Made by a program: the position numbers and the translations under genes
Notes under the pieces: model-generated
Seen by the model: only the letters and a program-made list of their open reading frames with translations
Database searches by the model: none
Told to the model about the DNA's origin: nothing
Origin: Clostridium sp. NkU-1
Lineage (GTDB): Bacteria > Bacillota_A > Clostridia > Lachnospirales > Lachnospiraceae
Length of the DNA stretch: 64,000 nt
NCBI GenBank assembly: GCA_001312405.1
Contig: BBDR01000010.1
Span: 62,001-126,000, forward strand
Reading direction: 5' to 3'
Shown here: one piece after another, positions 53,598 to 61,497 of the stretch
Position numbering within the stretch: position 1 is the stretch's first letter
Layout of the letters: each line of letters opens with the position of its first letter

Positions 53598-54344
53598 TCA
53601 ATCCACTAACAGCTCATCAACCGTGACAAAGGTATATCCCTGCTTTGTCAAAGTATCAATTACCTCCAGGGCTGCTTCCACCGAAGTCGGATACACATCA
53701 TGAAGAAGGATGATATCCCCAGGTTCCACGCGCTTTACAATATAACGCACTACCTTTTTGGTATTCTTTGTCTTCCAATCAAGAGGATCTAAATTCCAAA
53801 GAACCACCGTCATGTCAGTTGTACACTCCAGTTCCTCATTCCAGGAACCATAAGGCGGACGCAAATACTCAGGCCTTGTACCGGTAATCTCCTCAATCTG
53901 CCGATTATTCTGTTCAATCTGCTGACAGGCAGTTCTCACCGCCTCCTTGCTCATTTGTACATGAGTATATCCATGATTCCCGATTAAATGTCCATCCTCT
54001 TTCATCTGTTTCAAAATGGCCTCTTTCCCCTCCACATTTTCTCCAAGAATAAAAAAGGTAGCATGGACTCCTCTTTTGCGAAGTCCATCAAGAAGCTTTG
54101 GCGTATAAACAGAATGAGGGCCATCATCAAAAGTCAACGCAATCTCCTTATCCCCGGAGAATTGTCTCCTGACCTCATCCTTTGCCTCAGCGTCCGCACT
54201 TGCGGGAAGAAACAGGGTATCCTTTGCCTCTGTATATGATTGGTGCATGCCCTTTATAAAAATAATATCCAATATAAAAACAACCACTAAACAGGCCGCT
54301 TTCCATTTCATTTTCATAATCTCATAAGCCCAGCTTTCTGCCAT
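53598..54344 (-). CDS. Polysaccharide deacetylase (NodB/CE4 family), membrane-anchored
   Basis: A 248-residue protein. An N-terminal hydrophobic segment (WKAACLVVVFILDIIFIKGM) serves as signal anchor. The NodB domain has the metal/catalytic motif ALTFDDGPHSVYTPKLLDGL, the HxxxH motif in LIGNHGYTHVQMS, and RPPYGSWNEE, LWNLDPLDWK and PGDIILLHDVY motifs. The set is complete, so an active zinc-dependent deacetylase of peptidoglycan or chitin-like sugars is expected. The start may be one of the ATGs near 54317-54344. No operon partner is evident. Confidence 0.9.
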   Translation of the reverse strand: MAESWAYEIMKMKWKAACLVVVFILDIIFIKGMHQSYTEAKDTLFLPASADAEAKDEVRRQFSGDKEIALTFDDGPHSVYTPKLLDGLRKRGVHATFFILGENVEGKEAILKQMKEDGHLIGNHGYTHVQMSKEAVRTACQQIEQNNRQIEEITGTRPEYLRPPYGSWNEELECTTDMTVVLWNLDPLDWKTKNTKKVVRYIVKRVEPGDIILLHDVYPTSVEAALEVIDTLTKQGYTFVTVDELLVD

Positions 54345-54715
54345 TATTAATTAATCTATGGAGTATTTCAGAAAAATAAAACCAAAACATTTCTGTCTTT
54401 TTCTATCTTTTCCCTTAAATGATCCTATCACCAAGATATATCTGCTAAACAAAAGGGGACTTTATACACAAACATACTACTTTAAATCAACAGTTATCAA
54501 CAGATCTACCCCCATATAAACCCCCTGCCTTCAATGCAGTCTCATTTCAGATCAAATGACAGGCACTTTACCCCTCCGGCTGGCCTTTGATTCCTTCACT
54601 CATACTTCCTGGATTCTTCTCCCCAGCACCGGCTTATTCCCGTATATCCGACAAATTCAGCATCCTATGCAAGCGCCTCCTTACTTCCCATAAAATCCAA
54701 TACCCCAGCCGATAA

Positions 54716-54752
54716 AAAAGGCTGTTCCCATCTTAAATGAGAACAGCCTTTA
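54716..54752 (-). terminator. Terminator after the cold-shock gene
   Basis: The arms AAGGCTGTTC/GAACAGCCTT pair around a short inner helix and the stem is followed by a T-run on the minus strand. Confidence 0.85.
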
Positions 54753-54779
54753 AAGCTTACATATAAATCGAAGCTTTTC

Positions 54780-54983
54780 TTAAGCCATGCAAACGTTAAC
54801 TGCCTGCAGACCACGGTTTCCTTCTGTTGTTTCATAAGTTACTTTCTGGCCTTCTTCCAGAGTCTTGTAACCATCAGCAACGATGCCGGAGAAATGTACG
54901 AAAACTTCCTCGCCTGTTGCGTCATTTACGATGAAACCATATCCCTTAGCACCATTAAACCATTTTACTGTACCGTTGTTCAT
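54780..54983 (-). CDS. cspA: Cold-shock protein (CspA family)
   Basis: A 67-residue single cold-shock domain. RNP1 is seen as KGYGFI (residues 13-18) and RNP2 as VFVHF (residues 27-31), after the conserved [12 protein letters not shown] start. It binds single-stranded RNA and DNA and keeps mRNA unfolded. AGGAGG lies before the ATG. The 120-base A+T-rich leader upstream is of the length usual for thermosensing csp leaders. Confidence 0.95.
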   Translation of the reverse strand: MNNGTVKWFNGAKGYGFIVNDATGEEVFVHFSGIVADGYKTLEEGQKVTYETTEGNRGLQAVNVCMA

Positions 54984-55179
54984 AACGTGTACCTCCTATA
55001 AAATAAAAAAATATTTGATATATCGCCTGAAACAAAAAATCACATATTTTGTAAATCATCATCCGAAAATAATGACTTACAAAAATATGTGAAATCATAA
55101 CTCCATTCGATAATACACGTACATTCTAACCTGAATTTACAAAATTGTCAAGACTATTCTGTTATTTTAGACTAGAAAA

Positions 55180-55220
55180 GACAGGGTCCTGTCCCTTCCT
55201 AAAAAGGTACAAACCCTGTC
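55180..55220 (-). terminator. Terminator after rplL
   Basis: The 8-bp arms GACAGGGT/ACCCTGTC (55180-55187 and about 55213-55220) are followed by TTTTC on the minus strand. It closes the ribosomal operon without rpoB. Confidence 0.75.
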
Positions 55221-55241
55221 CAAAATAGCCACAAAATAAAA

Positions 55242-55613
55242 TTACTTTAAAGTAACTTTTGCGCCTTCAGCCTCTAAGGAAGTCTTGATCTGCTCAGCCT
55301 CTTCCTTGGATGCGCCAGCCTTTAATACCTTAGGAGCGCCATCAACTACGTCTTTAGCTTCCTTTAAGCCTAAGCCAGTAGCTTCACGAACAACCTTGAT
55401 AACCTTAACCTTGTTAGGGCCAACTTCGGTTAATTCAACGTCGAATTCAGTCTTCTCTTCTTCTGCTGCTGCAGGGCCTGCTGCTGCAACTACTACGCCT
55501 GCTGCTGCAGATACACCAAATTCTTCCTCACATGCCTTTACTAATTCGTTTAATTCTAATACAGATAATTCTTTGATCGCTTCGATAAATTCAGCTGTTG
55601 TTAACTTTGCCAT
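55242..55613 (-). CDS. rplL: 50S ribosomal protein L7/L12
   Basis: A 123-residue protein. The N-terminal dimerisation domain is [20 protein letters not shown] and an Ala/Glu-rich hinge ([20 protein letters not shown]) leads to the C-terminal domain with [14 protein letters not shown] [20 protein letters not shown]. It forms the ribosomal stalk that recruits GTPase factors. It is the last gene before a terminator; rpoB does not follow. Confidence 0.98.
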   Translation of the reverse strand: MAKLTTAEFIEAIKELSVLELNELVKACEEEFGVSAAAGVVVAAAGPAAAEEEKTEFDVELTEVGPNKVKVIKVVREATGLGLKEAKDVVDGAPKVLKAGASKEEAEQIKTSLEAEGAKVTLK

Positions 55614-55652
55614 TATAATATACCTCCGTATTTAATATGTTTTTTTAAGGAA

Positions 55653-55680
55653 GTTCGATTCGCCTGATAGCTTACCGAAC
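55653..55680 (-). repeat. Intercistronic 28-nt hairpin element, copy 1 (rplJ-rplL gap)
   Basis: On the minus strand it reads GTTCGGT, a loop AAGCTATCAGGCGA, and ATCGAAC, a 7-bp stem with one G-T pair. It lies between rplJ and rplL, 40 bases before the rplL start. GCC precedes it and TTCC follows it, as in copies 2 and 3. Confidence 0.8.
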
Positions 55681-55729
55681 GGCTAATTTTCTAAATTCAG
55701 GTGCGCTGTGCTTACCTTCATTAAGAATC

Positions 55730-56233
55730 TTATGCTTCTGCTGCTTCTCCGCCCTGAGCATCTGCAATCTGCTTGAGAACGCGAGCAATGTTTGTGATAG
55801 GAGACTGGATGCTTCCAAGCAACTTTCCAAGAAGGATTTCTCTGGAAGGAATGCTGGAGATCTTAGCCATACCCTTTGCATCATAATAAGTGCCTTCTAC
55901 AACGCCGCCTTTGACTTCTAAAGCCGGAGCTGTCTTAGCAAACTCAGCCAGGATTCTAGCCGGAGCTGTTGCATCTGTCTTGGATACAGCAATTGCTGTA
56001 GGTCCTTCCAGATTTGGCTCCAGAGCTTCAAATGCTGTGCCCTGAGCAGCGAAACGAATCATAGTATTCTTATATACTTTATAGGAAACACCAGCCTCTC
56101 TTAATTTCTTACGAAGCTCTGTATCCTGAGCAACTGAGATACCACGATAATCTACAACTACCGCTGCCTCAGCGCCATCAAGTAATTCCTTGATCTCGCT
56201 TACAACTGGCTGCTTTAATTCAACTTTTGCCAT
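55730..56233 (-). CDS. rplJ: 50S ribosomal protein L10
   Basis: A 167-residue protein. It begins MAKVELKQPVVSEIKELLDG and has AAVVVDYRGISVAQDTELRK and RILAEFAKTAPALEVKGGVV. It anchors the L7/L12 dimers to 23S rRNA and represses its own operon through the leader upstream. AGGAGG precedes the ATG. Confidence 0.98.
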   Translation of the reverse strand: MAKVELKQPVVSEIKELLDGAEAAVVVDYRGISVAQDTELRKKLREAGVSYKVYKNTMIRFAAQGTAFEALEPNLEGPTAIAVSKTDATAPARILAEFAKTAPALEVKGGVVEGTYYDAKGMAKISSIPSREILLGKLLGSIQSPITNIARVLKQIADAQGGEAAEA

Positions 56234-56239
56234 TATGGT

Positions 56240-56440
56240 TTACCTCCTGTTTAGTCTGAGCCTCCCGGTTGCCCGTAAGGCCCGCTCGTATAAACCGCAA
56301 AGAAAAACCTCTCCGCCGGATGGACAGAGAGGTCTACAATTCATTTATACAAAATGATTCTTGTACATTCCTCGGCAGGCGTTAGCACCTTATGCCTTGC
56401 GGCACCTGCTGTCTTCGGCAGTCAATACTTGCATAGTATA
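56240..56440 (-). ncRNA. Ribosomal protein L10 leader RNA
   Basis: The 243-base gap between rplA and rplJ is G+C-rich and strongly structured, in contrast to the other gaps of this operon. On the minus strand it holds CCGAAGACAGCAGGTGCCGC followed by a kink region around GCCTGCCGAGG and a late hairpin CCTCTCTGTCC-...-GGAGAGG. This gap is where the L10 leader (Rfam RF00557) lies in Firmicutes; L10(L12)4 binding there represses rplJL. I matched it by position and layout, not by a covariance search. Confidence 0.8.
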
Positions 56441-56476
56441 ACATTATTTATAATTAATGTCAACCACAAAACAAAA

Positions 56477-57172
56477 TTAGTTCATTAACTTAGCTACGTT
56501 CAGTTTTACGCCAGGTCCCATGGTGGAAGCCAGTGTAACACTCTTTAAGTAGGCACCCTTAACTGTACTTGGTCTTGCTTTGACGATTGCATCAACAAGC
56601 GTCTGGAAGTTGTCCGCTAACTGATCTTCTGTAAAAGAAGCTTTTCCAACTGGCACGTGGATAATATTTGTCTTATCAAGTCTGTACTCAACCTTACCAG
56701 CTTTGATATCGTTGATTGCCTTTGTTACGTCCATGGTAACAGTACCAGCTTTTGGGTTTGGCATTAAGCCCTTTGGTCCCAGGACACGTCCCAGACGACC
56801 AACAACACCCATCATATCTGGAGTAGCAACAACTACATCAAAATCCAACCAGCCTTCGTTCTGGATCTTCGGAATCAGTTCCTCAGCTCCAACGTAGTCT
56901 GCGCCTGCGGCCTGTGCTTCATCAGCCTTCGGACCCTTAGCGAAAACTAAAATACGAACAGTTTTACCTGTACCGTGTGGAAGTACAACTGCACCACGGA
57001 TCTGCTGGTCTGCGTGACGTCCGTCACAACCGGTTCTGATATGAGCTTCTATGGTTTCATCAAATTTAGCACTTGCATTCTGCTTAACTAAAGAGATTGC
57101 TGCCGGTGCATCGTAGAGAACAGAACGATCTACTGTTTTAGCTGCCTCTGCGTATCTTTTTCCTCTTTTCAT
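56477..57172 (-). CDS. rplA: 50S ribosomal protein L1
   Basis: A 231-residue protein from the ATG at 57172 ([20 protein letters not shown]), chosen because AGGAGG precedes it; the frame is open to 57217. Typical parts are [40 protein letters not shown] and [13 protein letters not shown]. It binds the mobile L1 stalk of 23S rRNA and, as a repressor, the leader of its own mRNA. Candidate binding sites occur before both rplK and rplA. Confidence 0.98.
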   Translation of the reverse strand: MKRGKRYAEAAKTVDRSVLYDAPAAISLVKQNASAKFDETIEAHIRTGCDGRHADQQIRGAVVLPHGTGKTVRILVFAKGPKADEAQAAGADYVGAEELIPKIQNEGWLDFDVVVATPDMMGVVGRLGRVLGPKGLMPNPKAGTVTMDVTKAINDIKAGKVEYRLDKTNIIHVPVGKASFTEDQLADNFQTLVDAIVKARPSTVKGAYLKSVTLASTMGPGVKLNVAKLMN

Positions 57173-57188
57173 TCTAAATAACCTCCTA

Positions 57189-57217
57189 GTGGTATTGTCG
57201 GGGATTTTCCCTCCCAC
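57189..57217 (-). promoter_or_regulatory. L1-type mRNA binding site, second copy, before rplA
   Basis: On the minus strand the RNA starts GUGGGAGGGAAAAUCCCC and ends GACAAUACCAC. GUGG/CCAC closes it and GGG/CCC forms the inner helix, the shape of the L1 target on 23S rRNA and in rplK leaders. It ends 16 bases before the rplA start codon, over the region of the ribosome binding site. Confidence 0.65.
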
Positions 57218-57254
57218 GTTCTTAAAACTTCGTTAACTGCAATATTATAAGGAA

Positions 57255-57282
57255 GTTCGATTCGCCTGCCGGCTCCTCGAAC
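57255..57282 (-). repeat. Intercistronic 28-nt hairpin element, copy 2 (rplK-rplA gap)
   Basis: On the minus strand GTTCGA, a loop of about 16 bases (GGAGCCGGCAGGCGAA) and TCGAAC give a 6-bp perfect stem. The loop shares the GAGC...CAGGCGA sequence of the other copies. It follows the rplK stop by about 20 bases. Confidence 0.8.
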
Positions 57283-57301
57283 GGCTATTTTCCTAAGGAA
57301 A

Positions 57302-57730
57302 TTAAGCCTCTTCTACCGTGATACCCATACTTCTTGCGGTACCGGCGATCATACTCATAGCTGATTCAACAGATGCAGCATTTAAGTCTGGCATCTTCAG
57401 TTCAGCGATCTTCTGTAATTCAGCCTTGGTAATTGTAGCTACCTTTGTCTTATTAGGAACTGCAGATCCGGATTTGATCTTGCAGGCCTTCTTTAATAAT
57501 ACAGCAGCCGGTGGAGTCTTGGTTATGAAGCTGAAGCTTCTGTCAGCATAAACAGTGATAACAACCGGGATGATCAAATCTCCCTGATCAGCTGTTCTTG
57601 CGTTGAATTCCTTTGTAAACTGTACGATGTTTACACCATGCTGTCCAAGTGCTGGACCTACAGGAGGAGCTGGTGTAGCCTTTCCCGCTGGAATCTGCAA
57701 TTTGATATATCCTGTTACTTTCTTTGCCAT
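57302..57730 (-). CDS. rplK: 50S ribosomal protein L11
   Basis: A 142-residue protein from the ATG at 57730 ([20 protein letters not shown]). The family signature [20 protein letters not shown] and a C-terminal rRNA-binding part ([16 protein letters not shown]) are intact. AGGAGG lies before the ATG. It forms the factor-binding stalk base with 23S rRNA and is needed for stringent-response sensing. Confidence 0.98.
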   Translation of the reverse strand: MAKKVTGYIKLQIPAGKATPAPPVGPALGQHGVNIVQFTKEFNARTADQGDLIIPVVITVYADRSFSFITKTPPAAVLLKKACKIKSGSAVPNKTKVATITKAELQKIAELKMPDLNAASVESAMSMIAGTARSMGITVEEA

Positions 57731-57753
57731 AATAAGGCACCTCCTAAATAAAT

Positions 57754-57781
57754 GTGGTATTGTCGGGGATTTCCCTCCCAC
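57754..57781 (-). promoter_or_regulatory. L1-type mRNA binding site, first copy, before rplK
   Basis: On the minus strand GUGGGAGGGAAAUCCCCG then ACAAUACCAC, closed by GUGG/CCAC with an inner GGG/CCC helix. It lies between nusG and rplK, the usual place of the L1 operator. It differs from the copy before rplA by one A. Confidence 0.72.
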
Positions 57782-57815
57782 GAGCCTATACACCGGTATA
57801 AGCCGCTTTTACTTG

Positions 57816-58331
57816 TTACATCTTCTTCACTTCGCTGAAGTTTAATTCTACCGGAGTCTCCCGGCCGAACATTTCAACGCTCATGGTGATGGTTTTCTTA
57901 CTTTCGTTGATGGACTTGATAGCACCAACCGTATCCTTCCATGCACCGGAAGTTACCACAACGGTATCTCCCTCTTCAAAGCCAATGATGACCTCTTCGT
58001 TCTTGAATCCAAGTTTCTCCATCTCTTCTTCTGTCAGAGGAACCGGTTTTGATCCAGGACCTACAAAGCCTGTCACTCCACGGGTATTACGCACTACATA
58101 CCATGTGTCATCATTCATGACCATGTGAATTAGTACGTAGCCGGGAAACATCTTTTTATCGGCCTTTTTCTCAACGCCATTCTTAAGTTCAATGACGGAT
58201 TCTAACGGAACCGATACTTCCAGAATCTGATCCTGTAAGTTTCTGTTTTCGATTGTTTTCTCGATGTCAACCTTTACTTTATTCTCATATCCTGAATAGG
58301 TATGAACTACATACCAATGTGCTTCTGACAT
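57816..58331 (-). CDS. nusG: Transcription termination/antitermination factor NusG
   Basis: A 171-residue protein. The N-terminal NGN domain starts MSEAHWYVVHTYSGYENKVK and has KMFPGYVLIHMVMNDDTWYV and the RNTRGVTGFVGPG segment. The KOW domain is EGDTVVVTSGAWKDTVGAIK. It links RNA polymerase with Rho or the ribosome. It lies between secE and rplK as in most bacteria. Confidence 0.98.
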   Translation of the reverse strand: MSEAHWYVVHTYSGYENKVKVDIEKTIENRNLQDQILEVSVPLESVIELKNGVEKKADKKMFPGYVLIHMVMNDDTWYVVRNTRGVTGFVGPGSKPVPLTEEEMEKLGFKNEEVIIGFEEGDTVVVTSGAWKDTVGAIKSINESKKTITMSVEMFGRETPVELNFSEVKKM

Positions 58332-58354
58332 AAACTCACCTTAACCCTTACGAA

Positions 58355-58559
58355 TTATAAGATAAAACTGAGACCAAACTTGATGATCAGATCAAGAATT
58401 CCGATAATCAGTCCTAAAGCAATCGCTGAAGACATGACAGCGATCGTCTGTTTCGTTACGGTTTCTTTGTCAGGCCAAACGATTTTTGCAAACTCAGATT
58501 TCAGACCCTTAAAAAAAGCTCTTCTTCTGAGCACTCTCGTTGTTCACTGTATCTCCCAT
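58355..58559 (-). CDS. secE: Protein translocase subunit SecE (frameshifted)
   Basis: A 67-residue protein after one repair: MGDTVNNESAQKKSFFKGLK, then SEFAKIVWPDKETVTKQTIA and a single membrane segment (SSAIALGLIIGILDLIIKFG). The FAKIVWPxKE motif is the SecE signature. The break at 58511-58517 is seven T (coding strand) that should be six. It stabilises SecY in the export channel. The start ATG at 58559 follows AGGAGG. It is missed by simple gene calling because of the break. Confidence 0.93.
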
Positions 58560-58583
58560 GATTTGCCTCCTAATGAAGTAAGC

Positions 58584-58601
58584 GGATATGCAAGCATATC
58601 C
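58584..58601. repeat. Palindrome in the rpmG-secE gap
   Basis: GGATATGC-AA-GCATATCC, an 8-bp stem, with partly complementary flanks GAAG/CTTC. A near-identical palindrome (GAATATGC-AG-GCATATTC) lies at 11103-11120 beside the clpB-MATE gap. Confidence 0.55.
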
Positions 58602-58667
58602 AGTTGCTTCACAAACTCAAGGTTGGAAGACGTCTTTCTTTCAACCTTCACGTCCTTTACAAACTGA

Positions 58668-58817
58668 TTACTTTGTTTCCTTGTGCATTGTATGGCTCTT
58701 ACAGAATCTGCAATACTTTTTGGTTTCCATTCTGTCCGGATGAGTCTTCTTATCCTTGGTCATGTTGTAATTACGCTGTTTGCATTCTGTACATGCCAGT
58801 GTGATTTTTGTGCGCAC
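58668..58817 (-). CDS. rpmG: 50S ribosomal protein L33
   Basis: A 49-residue protein that starts at a GTG (58815-58817) after [28 protein letters not shown], then [20 protein letters not shown]. The two zinc-binding CxxC pairs (CTEC and CRFC) mark the zinc-bearing form. It opens the translation operon, about 110 bases after a promoter at 58925-58953. Confidence 0.95.
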   Translation of the reverse strand: MRTKITLACTECKQRNYNMTKDKKTHPDRMETKKYCRFCKSHTMHKETK

Positions 58818-58924
58818 GACTTCCACCTCCACTTAAATTTTCATTGTTGTGTATTAAGTCCCTTTTTCTGCCGCAAGCAATTTTGAGCATAAAAAAAGAC
58901 CTAAGCTCTTCCATTCGCCCAATT

Positions 58925-58953
58925 ACTATAACACACAGGCCAGGATTCGTCAA
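58925..58953 (-). promoter_or_regulatory. Sigma-A promoter of the rpmG-secE-nusG-rplKAJL operon
   Basis: TTGACG (58948-58953) and TATAGT (58925-58930) are 17 bp apart on the minus strand. Confidence 0.75.
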
Positions 58954-59139
58954 TCTTTTTTTTATGAAAAGCAATGATATTTACGGTATTTCGTCATTAT
59001 ATCATGTAAGCAAATAAATCGCAAGTCCGGTTAGAAGATTTAAAGATTTTTAAATCTGTTCCGGCCGGACCTGCTGCTATAATAATATGTTTTCTATATT
59101 TTTTTGCTATGGCCTTACAGGGGGGCCGTCAGGATGCCT

Positions 59140-59292
59140 TTAAAAGAGCCGGCCATGGTCCATATCCACTGCAGAATATTTTTCTGACGCATTTTCATCA
59201 AAACCGACTCCAATTCCCGGCTTGTCATTTAAACAGGAATATCCTTCTCTGATCACGGGACAGCCTGGGAATACCTTCTGCTGATGCTTAAC
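59140..59292 (-). pseudogene. C-terminal stub of an enolase-superfamily (mannonate/galactonate dehydratase-like) gene
   Basis: Downstream of rfbD, and overlapping its last codons in another frame, the minus strand reads VKHQQKVFPGCPVIREGYSC, then LNDKPGIGVGFDENASEKYS and ends AVDMDHGRLF at a TAA (59140-59142). The NDKPGIGVxFDExxAxKY ending is typical of the sugar-acid dehydratases of the mandelate racemase/enolase group. Only about 50 residues remain and they break off at the rfbD stop. The rest of the gene was probably lost when the rfb genes arrived or were rearranged. Confidence 0.6.
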
Positions 59293-60136
59293 CGGGAAAA
59301 ACGACCTCCAGATACCGTTTTAAAGCATCCTGCCAGGAAGGCAGGCGAAGAAAACCATTTTCCTCAAGCTTATCCTTGTTCATACGGCTGTTGGCAGGCC
59401 GTTTTGCTTTTGCCGGATACTGGTCTGAACCGACAGGTTCCACTTTTACATCCATGCCCGCCTGTTTAAAGATTTCACAGGCAAACTCATACCAGGTGCA
59501 CAGACCTTCGTTGGTGGCATGGTAACGCCCGTATTTCTCCGTTTCTATCATGTCCACCAAAAGGCGGGCCAGATCATAAGTATAGGTAGGAGAACCGGTC
59601 TGGTCAGCGACTACCGTTAATTTATCATGAGTCTTTCCCAGGTTCAGCATGGTCTTTATAAAGTTCTTTCCATTTACGCCAAATACCCAGGCAATCCTTA
59701 CGATAAAATATTTGGAGAGATTTTCTTCTACTGCAAGTTCTCCCTCATATTTGGTCTGGCCGTAAACATTTAACGGCTCCCTCTCATCATCAGGCTCCCA
59801 GGGACGGGTTCCCTGGCCGTTAAACACATAATCCGTGCTGATGTACATCATCTTGATATCCAGCTCCCGGCATACCCTGGCAATGTACTCCGTTCCCCTT
59901 GCATTAACATTCCGGCACACTTCCTCATTATCTTCCGCCGCATCCACAGCCGTATAGGCGGCACAGTGGATGACTGCATCAGGAGCGGCTGCCTTAATGA
60001 CCCGGTTTACGCTGTCTTTATCTGTGATGTCCATCTCATCGATGTCCACTCCGACTGCCTCATGTCCCCGCTTTTTTAATTCATTTACTACATCAAATCC
60101 AAGCTGGCCTTTTACGCCAGTAACAAACACTTTCAT
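59288..60136 (-). CDS. rfbD: dTDP-4-dehydrorhamnose reductase
   Basis: A 282-residue short-chain dehydrogenase. The NAD(P)-binding motif is VFVTGVKGQLGFDVVNEL, followed by HCAAYTAVDAAEDN, STDYVFNG and the catalytic YGQTK (YxxxK). It makes dTDP-L-rhamnose for wall polysaccharides. It is the third gene of rfbA-rfbB-rfbD. Its last codons overlap the stub of another gene at 59140-59292. Confidence 0.95.
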   Translation of the reverse strand: MKVFVTGVKGQLGFDVVNELKKRGHEAVGVDIDEMDITDKDSVNRVIKAAAPDAVIHCAAYTAVDAAEDNEEVCRNVNARGTEYIARVCRELDIKMMYISTDYVFNGQGTRPWEPDDEREPLNVYGQTKYEGELAVEENLSKYFIVRIAWVFGVNGKNFIKTMLNLGKTHDKLTVVADQTGSPTYTYDLARLLVDMIETEKYGRYHATNEGLCTWYEFACEIFKQAGMDVKVEPVGSDQYPAKAKRPANSRMNKDKLEENGFLRLPSWQDALKRYLEVVFPG

Positions 60137-60159
60137 ATATACCTCTTTTCTACAGGGAA

Positions 60160-60187
60160 GTCCGATTCGCCTGACAGCTCATCAAAC
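60160..60187 (-). repeat. Intercistronic 28-nt hairpin element, copy 3 (rfbB-rfbD gap)
   Basis: On the minus strand GTTTGAT, loop GAGCTGTCAGGCGA, and ATCGGAC: a 7-bp stem kept by two G-T pairs. It lies between rfbB and rfbD, 23 bases before the rfbD start. Confidence 0.8.
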
Positions 60188-60265
60188 GGCTGATCTTCCA
60201 GGCCCAGCCGGCACTGCACCTGTCTTAGCCTGGAAAATTATGCCCACGAAATCCTGCCGGGGAAT

Positions 60266-61287
60266 TTATAAACGCTCACCGTACATGTTATCAAAATAAT
60301 TCTGGTATTCCCCATTGATGATATGCTTCCACCAGTCCTCATTGTCCAGATACCACTGGATAGTCTGACGGATTCCGGTATCAAAGTTGTATTTCGGCTT
60401 CCAGCCAAGTTCGGTTTCCAGTTTCTTCGGGTCAATGGCATAACGTCTGTCATGGCCGGGACGGTCGGTAACGAACTTGATCAGACTCTCCGGTTTATCA
60501 AGGGCTTTAAGAATGGTCTTAACCACTTCTAAGTTAGTGCGCTCGTTGTGTCCGCCTACATTGTAGACCTCGCCCACTTTTCCCTTGTGAATGATCAGAT
60601 CAATCGCCTCGCAGTGATCGGAAACATGGAGCCAGTCTCTCACATTTTCCCCTGTTCCGTATACCGGAAGCTCTTCATCTGCCAGGGCACGGCTGATAAT
60701 AAGCGGAATCAGCTTTTCCGGGAAATGATAGGTCCATAGTTATTGGAACATCTGGAAATGGTCACAGGAAGCCCAAACGTTCTCTGGTATGCCAGAACAA
60801 AAAGGTCTGCGCTGGCCTTTGAGGAGGAATAAGGGCTTGAAGTATGAAGCGGAGTCTCCTCTGTGAAGAATAAGTCAGGGCGGTCCAAAGGCAGGTCGCC
60901 GTATACTTCATCGGTGGAAACCTGATGATAGCGCTTGATCCCGTAAGTGCGGCAGGCATCAAGAAGGGTCGTGGTTCCCATTACATTGGTTCTTACAAAT
61001 GCCTCCGGGTCTGTAATGGAACGGTCCACATGGCTCTCTGCCGCAAAGTTTACCACCACATCGGGTTTTTCCTTCTCAAAAAGGTCAAAGACAAAGCTTC
61101 TGTCCGCAATATCCCCTTTTACAAATTTATAATTAGGCTTATCCTCAACAGGCTTTAATGTCTCCAAATTTCCTGCATAAGTCAAAAGGTCCAGATTGAT
61201 GATCTGGTAATCCGGATACTTATTTACCATATGATGTACAAAATTTCCGCCGATAAAACCGGCTCCTCCGGTAACGATAATCTTCAT
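60266..61287 (-). CDS. rfbB: dTDP-glucose 4,6-dehydratase (frameshifted)
   Basis: About 340 residues. The NAD-binding motif is [18 protein letters not shown], with [10 protein letters not shown] and the catalytic YSSSKASAD (YxxxK). The second half includes [20 protein letters not shown] and [20 protein letters not shown]. It turns dTDP-glucose into dTDP-4-keto-6-deoxyglucose. The break is at about 60738, where CCTTAT is read as CCTAT ([14 protein letters not shown]). It is separated from rfbA by 210 bases that hold two strong hairpins. Confidence 0.95.
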
Positions 61288-61497
61288 TTATATACTCTCC
61301 TTTTTATTGGCATAAAAGGGACGTCTTTTGCCCCGTCCATCCGATTATGAAAACATTTTTTTTGTTTTCATAATATAGGTTATCTGAAATCGCCTTTCAT
61401 ATTTCTAATAAAAGCCGCGTTCTTTGCTGTCATCCAGCCGATTATCGGAAGTGCTTTTCCTTCCGATAATATTCTTGACAAAGGCAGGTTAAGCTTC
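61288..61497. other. rfbA-rfbB gap with two hairpins
   Basis: One inverted repeat (ATTATGAAAAC/GTTTTCATAAT, 61344-61354 and 61364-61374) has a 9-base T-rich loop. A second one (ATTATCGGAA/TTCCGATAAT, 61441-61470) has a 10-base loop. Neither has a strong T-run on the minus strand. They may adjust rfbB relative to rfbA. Confidence 0.5.
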
